Positions 7,126 through 10,533 of a DNA stretch of 10,533 bases are shown here, piece by piece. Source of the stretch: an alpha proteobacterium SCGC AAA240-E13 (GTDB lineage Bacteria > Pseudomonadota > Alphaproteobacteria > Pelagibacterales > Pelagibacteraceae); contig AZHR01000019.1 of the NCBI GenBank assembly GCA_000504625.1, forward strand, positions 12,695-23,227, read 5' to 3'. The notes below the pieces were generated by a model. It had not been told where the DNA came from, searched no databases, and was given only the letters and a program-made list of their open reading frames with translations. Every line of letters begins with the position of its first letter. Positions within the stretch are counted from its first letter, which is position 1. The translations under genes and the position numbers were made by a program.

Positions 7126-7197
7126 TATTCCCTCACTGAATTACCAGTCAGGTTCCTAGAGTTTACTCTCAGCCATTAAAGGCACCCCTTTGGAACA
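7126..7197 (-). promoter_or_regulatory. TPP (thiamin pyrophosphate) riboswitch, THI element
   Basis: The - strand carries all conserved blocks in order: GGGGTGCC (7188-7181), GGCTGAGA (7174-7167), GAACCTGA (7155-7148), the CTGGTAATTCAG hairpin (7147-7136), and the closing GAGGGAATA. P1 can form between TGTTCC (7197-7192) and GGAATA (7131-7126). The aptamer is about 72 nt with a very short P3 (GAGTAAACTC). The Shine-Dalgarno sequence GAGGGA (7134-7129) lies in the 3' closing strand, 5 bases from the thiV start, so TPP binding should hide the ribosome site directly. No separate terminator hairpin or U-run fits between the aptamer and the ATG, so control is inferred to be translational. Confidence 0.95.
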
Positions 7198-7204
7198 TTT
7201 CCAT

Positions 7205-7210
7205 ATTATC
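7205..7210 (-). promoter_or_regulatory. Candidate -10 box for the thiV riboswitch transcript
   Basis: GATAAT on the - strand (in TTGATAATATGG) matches the sigma-70 -10 consensus at 5 of 6 bases. It would place the transcription start near 7198, one base before the P1 stem, as expected for a leader that is all aptamer. No good -35 is seen at 16-18 bases; TTGCCT lies about 20 bases upstream. Confidence 0.4.
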
Positions 7211-7247
7211 AATAAAAAATTAATAATAGAAGGCAAAATACTGTTAG

Positions 7248-7276
7248 TTGATTTTTTCAAATTTTAACTTTATAGT
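7248..7276 (+). promoter_or_regulatory. Candidate sigma-70 promoter for the bactofilin gene
   Basis: TTGATT (7248-7253, 4 of 6 to consensus), a 17-base spacer, then TATAGT (7271-7276, 5 of 6). Transcription would start near 7283, leaving a leader of about 16 bases that contains AAGGA (7288-7292), 6 bases before the ATG at 7299. The region is AT-rich, so chance matches are possible, but spacing and position are right. Confidence 0.5.
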
Positions 7277-7298
7277 TGTATAAAAAAAAGGATCGATT

Positions 7299-7616
7299 AT
7301 GGCTGAAAAAAATAAATCAATACTTGTTTCAAATATAAAAATAAGAGGCAATATTACTGAAAAAGAAGGTATCGTTGTAGATGGTGAAGTAAACGGAAAT
7401 ATTAATGCAGAAGTAATAGAAACCTATAAGAATTCAAACATTAAGGGAAATATTTCATCAAAAAATGCATTAATAGGTGGCAAACTAAAAGGTGATATCA
7501 ACTCAGATAAAGTTCACATAACTAAAACAGCCGATGTGGAAGGTGTAATTAAACAAAAAACTCTATCAATAGATGAAGGTTCAATTTTAAAAATTAAAAC
7601 CGAAATAAAGAAATAA
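7299..7616 (+). CDS. Bactofilin (polymer-forming cytoskeletal protein)
   Basis: This is a 105-residue protein of the bactofilin family, which polymerises without nucleotide into filaments through a right-handed beta-helix and often affects cell shape or cell-wall enzyme placement. The sequence is a run of short beta-helix rungs with recurring glycine and asparagine turns: SNIKIRGNI, IVVDGEVNGNINAEV, SNIKGNISSKNALIGGKLKG, DINSDKVHIT, then TADVEGVI. The polar tails are very short (MAEKNKS at the N-terminus, EIKK at the C-terminus), so this is close to a minimal bactofilin core. The start is supported by AAGGA 6 bases upstream and a candidate promoter. It is transcribed alone, divergent from thiV. 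Its TAA (7614-7616) is directly followed by the complementary stop of the LysR gene. A role in the curved cell form of SAR11 is possible but is only inference. Confidence 0.92.
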   Translation: MAEKNKSILVSNIKIRGNITEKEGIVVDGEVNGNINAEVIETYKNSNIKGNISSKNALIGGKLKGDINSDKVHITKTADVEGVIKQKTLSIDEGSILKIKTEIKK

Positions 7617-8507
7617 CTAGAATTTCCATTCACTAATTTTACTATACAAAAAATTTCTAAATGCTTTAATTCGAGCAACATTTTTTAATGATTGTGGATA
7701 TACAAAATGAGCTTCTGATTTTGGTCCTTCAATTTGAGGTAAAACTTTAACAATATTTGGTACAGACACAGTGATATAATCAGGAAGTGCAGCCAATCCA
7801 ACACCACTCTGAACAGCCAAAAGTAGACCGTATACACTATTTACTTTCATAATTGGTTTTCTTTTTTTCTGATCTTTTAATCCCAATTTTAAAACCCAAT
7901 CAGGATTAAATACTGGCGAAGGAGTGCCTTTCCCATAAGAAATAAATTGATGTTTATTTAAATCATTAATTGATTTTGGATACCCATTTTTTTCAAGATA
8001 CTTTGCAGATCCAAATATATGATAATTTATATCCATTAATTTTTTTTGTATGTAATTCAATTGTTTAGGTCTTCGCATCCATATTCCTATATCTGCCTGT
8101 CTGGTACTTAAGTCTAATTCTTTATCATCAAAAACTAATTCAATTTCTATTTCAGGATTTAACTGCATAAATTCTTGTATTCTTGGTGTTAACCAGGTTG
8201 TACCGAAGCTTACTACAGTGGTTACAGTTAATTTTCCACTAGGTTTATCTTTTTGATCTCCCAAAGCAGTTTCTACTTCTTTAAGTTTGGAAATGACTTC
8301 GTGTGCAGTTTTAAATAAGTATTCTCCGTTTTCTGTTAGTGTTAGCCCTCTTGCATGTCTTTCAAAAAGTTGCACTTTCAAATCTTGTTCTAAGGATTGT
8401 ATTTGTCTACTAATTGCAGATTGACTTAAGTGTAAATTTATTGTTGCCTTAGTAAAACTACCTGCCTCGGCCACAGTATGGAATATTTTAAGTTTGTCCC
8501 AATCCAT
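7617..8507 (-). CDS. LysR family transcriptional regulator
   Basis: This is a 296-residue LysR-type regulator, full length. The winged helix-turn-helix occupies residues 1-60 (MDWDKLKIFHTVAEAGSFTK, then LHLSQSAISRQIQSLEQDL and LFERHARGLTLTENG), followed by a linker helix to about 85 and the periplasmic-binding-protein-like effector domain from GKLTVTTVVSFGTTWLTPRI (91-110) to the end. ADIGIWMRRP and SGVGLAALPDY are typical effector-domain segments. The ATG is one base after the acuI stop, so it is co-transcribed with acuI rather than divergent, the more usual LysR arrangement. Effector and targets are unknown; regulation of acuI or of itself is possible. Its TAG abuts the bactofilin stop with no bases between. 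Confidence 0.92.
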   Translation of the reverse strand: MDWDKLKIFHTVAEAGSFTKATINLHLSQSAISRQIQSLEQDLKVQLFERHARGLTLTENGEYLFKTAHEVISKLKEVETALGDQKDKPSGKLTVTTVVSFGTTWLTPRIQEFMQLNPEIEIELVFDDKELDLSTRQADIGIWMRRPKQLNYIQKKLMDINYHIFGSAKYLEKNGYPKSINDLNKHQFISYGKGTPSPVFNPDWVLKLGLKDQKKRKPIMKVNSVYGLLLAVQSGVGLAALPDYITVSVPNIVKVLPQIEGPKSEAHFVYPQSLKNVARIKAFRNFLYSKISEWKF

Positions 8508-8508
8508 A

Positions 8509-9510
8509 TTATTTTTTTAGATCTACCAAAACTCTTCCAGTAATTTCTCCTTTAAGAATCTGTGGAAAAATATTTAATAATTCTTCTAAATTAACGATCT
8601 TTATATATTTTTCCAAAATATCAAAATCAATTAAATTTGGTAATTCAGACCACAAAAATTCTCTTCTTTTTTTATTAACCATCACTGAATCAATTCCCCA
8701 AAGTTTTACACCTCTAATAATAAATGGCATTACAGTTGTATAAAGTTTATAATCGTAGGCTAATCCGCAGGCAGCAACAATTCCATTTGGTCTAGTATGT
8801 GAAATTGCGTTAGCTAAAATTTTTCCACCCACAGTATCTACAACTCCATCCCATAATCCTTTATCCAAAGGACGACTTTCAACATCTAATTCTTTTCTAT
8901 CTATTATTTTCGATACACCTAATTCTTTTAGAAAATCATTTTTATCTTTTTTTCCTGTTGCGGCAGTAACATTGTAGCCTAATTTTGATAAAATCATAAC
9001 AGATATGCTACCAACGCCTCCTGTGGCTCCAGTAACCAGAACATCATTTACTTTTTCACCCATTAGCAGTTCTTCTCTAGCTTTTATTGCAAAGGCACAA
9101 AGTAAAGCAGTAAATCCTGCAGTTCCGAGAATCATTGCATTTTTATTTGAAATTTTTTTTGGTTTTTTAACTAATAGTTCGCCTTTTACTTTTACCAACT
9201 GAGAATAACCGCCAGGGTATATTTCTCCTACCCTACAACCAGTTAGAATAACCTCTTCGTTTATCTTAAAATCTTTACTATTGCTTTCTATAACCTTTCC
9301 AGAAAAATCAATACCTGGAATGTGAGGGTATTCTTTAACAAGTTTACCCCCATTTTTTAAAATTAATGCATCTTTATAATTTAGAGATGAATAATCAATT
9401 TGAACCATAACATCTCCGTCTTTAAAAAAACTTTTATCTAAAATTTTTATTTCTCTACTAAACCGTTCGCCAGATTGGTTTAGCACAATTGCTTTAAATT
9501 GATCTTTCAT
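8509..9510 (-). CDS. acuI: Acrylyl-CoA reductase AcuI (YhdH/YhfP-type zinc-free MDR oxidoreductase)
   Basis: This is a 333-residue medium-chain dehydrogenase/reductase of the YhdH/AcuI group, which reduces acrylyl-CoA to propionyl-CoA with NADPH. Hallmarks: YSSLNYKDALILKNGG (40-55), YPHIPGIDFSGKVI (61-74), ILGTAGFTALLCAFAI (127-142), the nucleotide motif VTGATGGVGSISVMILSKLG (159-178), SRPLDKGLWDGVVDTVGGK (212-230) and GIDSVMVNKKRREFLW (272-287). The catalytic-zinc ligand motif GHE of zinc MDRs is absent, as expected for this group. In marine bacteria it detoxifies acrylate derived from DMSP cleavage and serves 3-hydroxypropionate or propionyl-CoA routes. No DMSP lyase gene is in the window, so the source of its substrate is unknown. 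It lies 44 bases after folE and 1 base before lysR. Annotation as a generic quinone oxidoreductase would be less specific. Confidence 0.88.
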   Translation of the reverse strand: MKDQFKAIVLNQSGERFSREIKILDKSFFKDGDVMVQIDYSSLNYKDALILKNGGKLVKEYPHIPGIDFSGKVIESNSKDFKINEEVILTGCRVGEIYPGGYSQLVKVKGELLVKKPKKISNKNAMILGTAGFTALLCAFAIKAREELLMGEKVNDVLVTGATGGVGSISVMILSKLGYNVTAATGKKDKNDFLKELGVSKIIDRKELDVESRPLDKGLWDGVVDTVGGKILANAISHTRPNGIVAACGLAYDYKLYTTVMPFIIRGVKLWGIDSVMVNKKRREFLWSELPNLIDFDILEKYIKIVNLEELLNIFPQILKGEITGRVLVDLKK

Positions 9511-9554
9511 TTTATTTTAAGATAACTATTTTGAAAGATTAGATCAATTATTTA

Positions 9555-10166
9555 TTATTTATTGCTTATAAATTTTAAATATCGATTTTGATAACTTAAA
9601 TCTTTTTTAAATAGGCCCAAATAATAGTTTGTAATTGTAGAAGAGTTGACTTTTTTTATTCCACGCATTGTCATACACTGATGAGTGGCATCAACTGTAA
9701 CAGCTACTCCTCTAGCATCCAGTGCTTCCATCAAAGTTTTTGCTATTTGCATTGTTAATTTTTCTTGTGTCTGCAAACGTTTAGAATATGCTTCTACAAC
9801 TCTTGCTAATTTACTAAGTCCAACAATATTCTTGGAAGGTATGTAGGCAATATGAGCAACACCTATTATAGGAGCAATATGGTGTTCACAATGACTTTCA
9901 ACAGTTACATTTTTCTCTACAATCATATCATCATAGCCTTCTACATCACTAAAAGTTTTATTTAAAAAAATTTTTGCATCCTGTGTGTAACCTTGAAAAT
10001 ATTCTTTAAAGGCTTTTACAAGTCTTTTAGGTGTTCCTTTCAAACCTTCGCGTGCCGGATCTTCTCCTATCCACTCAATTATTGTTCTAAATGCTAGTTC
10101 TGCTTCTTTATCAGAAACTTTATTTATTTTACTTTTGTTTTCTTCTATGTTTTCTACCAGTTTCAT
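9555..10166 (-). CDS. folE: GTP cyclohydrolase I
   Basis: This enzyme converts GTP to 7,8-dihydroneopterin triphosphate, the first step of folate synthesis, and works as a cytosolic homodecamer. The protein is 203 residues, normal length. Zinc ligands are C93 and H96 in VESHCEHHIAPI and C164 in THQCMTMRG. Other signatures are DPAREGLKGTPKRLVKAF (37-54), YIPSKNIVGLSKLARVVEAY (108-127) and SKRLQTQEKLTMQIA. The N-terminus before about residue 20 is polar and variable, as usual. No Shine-Dalgarno is visible before the ATG. It diverges from hisI across 82 bases and is the first of three - strand genes (folE, acuI, lysR). Tetrahydrofolate supply would serve the folate-dependent dehydrogenase at the window start, but the link is only metabolic. 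Confidence 0.96.
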   Translation of the reverse strand: MKLVENIEENKSKINKVSDKEAELAFRTIIEWIGEDPAREGLKGTPKRLVKAFKEYFQGYTQDAKIFLNKTFSDVEGYDDMIVEKNVTVESHCEHHIAPIIGVAHIAYIPSKNIVGLSKLARVVEAYSKRLQTQEKLTMQIAKTLMEALDARGVAVTVDATHQCMTMRGIKKVNSSTITNYYLGLFKKDLSYQNRYLKFISNK

Positions 10167-10181
10167 AATTTATAGAATGTT

Positions 10182-10211
10182 TATATATTTTATTTAACTC
10201 TTGTAAAACAA
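10182..10211 (-). promoter_or_regulatory. Candidate promoter for folE
   Basis: On the - strand, TTGTTT (10211-10206), an 18-base spacer and TATATA (10187-10182) would start transcription about 12 bases before the folE ATG. The -35 overlaps the candidate -35 of hisI on the other strand, so the two polymerase sites would exclude each other. Support is by spacing and consensus only, in an AT-rich region. Confidence 0.35.
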
Positions 10212-10230
10212 TAAAACCATACATTATTAT
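10201..10230 (+). promoter_or_regulatory. Candidate promoter for hisI
   Basis: TTGTAA (10201-10206), an 18-base spacer and TATTAT (10225-10230, 5 of 6 to consensus) would start transcription near 10237, about 12 bases before the hisI ATG. No Shine-Dalgarno is seen in that short leader. Confidence 0.35.
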
Positions 10231-10248
10231 GCAATAAACTTAAAAAAT

Positions 10249-10533
10249 ATGTTTAAAAAAAGAAAAAATGTCACAGAAATAGAGGAAGGGAAATATTTAT
10301 CTCCAAAATTTAATAGTGAAGGACTAATTCCAGTCATTACAATGGATAAAGAAACTGGAAAAATTTTAATGCATGGATATATGAATGATGAGGCCTTAAA
10401 AAAAACTATTGAAATCAAGGAAGTACACTATTGGAGCAGATCAAGAAGACAAATTTGGCATAAAGGACAGGTTAGTGGATTTAAACAAAAAGTAATAGAA
10501 ATGAGAGTTGATGATGATCAAGATGCAATATGG
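10249..10533 (+). CDS. hisI: Phosphoribosyl-AMP cyclohydrolase HisI, N-terminal part, cut by the window end
   Basis: The 95 visible residues open with MFKKRKNVTEIEEGKYL and carry the HisI core: GLIPVITMDKETGKILMHGY (25-44), MNDEALKKTIE, VHYWSRSRRQIWHKGQVSG (59-77) and the metal site VDDDQDAIW (87-95), where the window ends. The DDD in place of the DCD of enterobacterial HisI is the usual alphaproteobacterial form as I recall it. The last 95 bases are the exact reverse complement of 5591-5497; continuing in frame from there (5496 down to 5314) supplies VIVDIGKGGSCHVGYRSCFY and the C-terminus, giving 155 residues. This is therefore most likely the true 5' end of the only hisI. It diverges from folE across an 82-base gap holding candidate promoters for both. 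Confidence 0.93.
   Translation, partial: MFKKRKNVTEIEEGKYLSPKFNSEGLIPVITMDKETGKILMHGYMNDEALKKTIEIKEVHYWSRSRRQIWHKGQVSGFKQKVIEMRVDDDQDAIW
10439..10533 (+). repeat. 95-base perfect inverted repeat, terminal copy (inside hisI 5' part)
   Basis: Identical to the reverse complement of 5497-5591 over its whole length, with no synonymous differences. It runs into the window end, so the right boundary is set by where the sequence stops and not by loss of similarity. That pattern is what an assembly path ending at a shared graph vertex would give. Confidence 0.97.

Noticed and set aside
7198..7298. A second structured RNA or terminator between the riboswitch and the bactofilin gene
   Set aside because: The stretch is AT-rich with no stable hairpin; promoter elements on both strands account for it.
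9005..9202. Open frame on the + strand opposite acuI
   Set aside because: Shadow of conserved acuI; no recognisable features.
10227..10418. Open frame on the - strand opposite the hisI start
   Set aside because: It overlaps the hisI start and promoter region and has no family match; hisI on the + strand is clear.
5497..10533. Inverted repeats of a mobile element or phase-variation recombinase site
   Set aside because: The repeat is ordinary hisI coding sequence. No recombinase or transposase is nearby, and the second copy ends only because the window ends.
10510..10533. Loss of the metal-binding cysteine in HisI (DDD instead of DCD)
   Set aside because: As I recall the family, the DDDQD form is normal for alphaproteobacterial HisI, so it is not a sign of lost function.

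Overview
The window reads as a compact, AT-rich alphaproteobacterial chromosome segment, most likely from the SAR11 clade (Pelagibacterales). Reasons: very low GC, intergenic gaps of 0 to about 180 bases, several overlapping start/stop codons, and a characteristic gene set. That set includes a GcvT-type dimethylglycine/sarcosine dehydrogenase beside a complete ETF module, a TPP-riboswitch-controlled sodium:solute symporter of the ThiV type, an AcuI-type acrylyl-CoA reductase and a single small bactofilin. The taxonomic call is inference from gene content and style; no rRNA or marker gene is present.

Layout. Bases 1-4928 (+ strand) hold one tightly packed operon: the 3' part of a dimethylglycine/sarcosine dehydrogenase-like gene (with an apparent one-base frameshift in an A7 run), etfB, etfA, the ETF:ubiquinone oxidoreductase gene, and a small exported protein of unknown function. 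The first four fit one route: N-demethylation of a methylated glycine (glycine betaine breakdown), electrons to ETF, then to ETF-QO and the ubiquinone pool. Bases 4934-5688 (- strand) hold a DUF2237 gene preceded by the 3' part of hisI, whose 5' side is joined in frame to the first ~33 codons of a rhomboid protease gene. Bases 5669-7123 (- strand) encode the ThiV-like transporter, headed by a TPP riboswitch at 7126-7197. A bactofilin (7299-7616, +) diverges from it and meets a LysR regulator tail to tail with no base between the stop codons. lysR, acuI and folE all lie on the - strand with folE first. hisI starts divergently at 10249 (+) and is cut by the window end.

The most notable structure is a perfect 95-base inverted repeat: 10439-10533 (the last bases of the window, inside the 5' part of hisI) is the exact reverse complement of 5497-5591 (inside the 3' part of hisI). 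Joining the two halves gives one normal 155-residue HisI followed by the DUF2237 gene. The simplest reading is that one hisI locus has been split by an inversion-type junction at about 5591/5592, either an amplification/assembly chimera or a real inversion. The apparent rhomboid-HisI fusion is therefore probably not a real gene, and gene order between 5592 and 10533 relative to 1-5591 should be treated as unproven.

I found no CRISPR array, transposase, tRNA, rRNA or phage gene, and no convincing new defence or mobile system. The scientific interest lies in the junction, the riboswitch, the frameshift site and the unknown proteins coupled to known genes.
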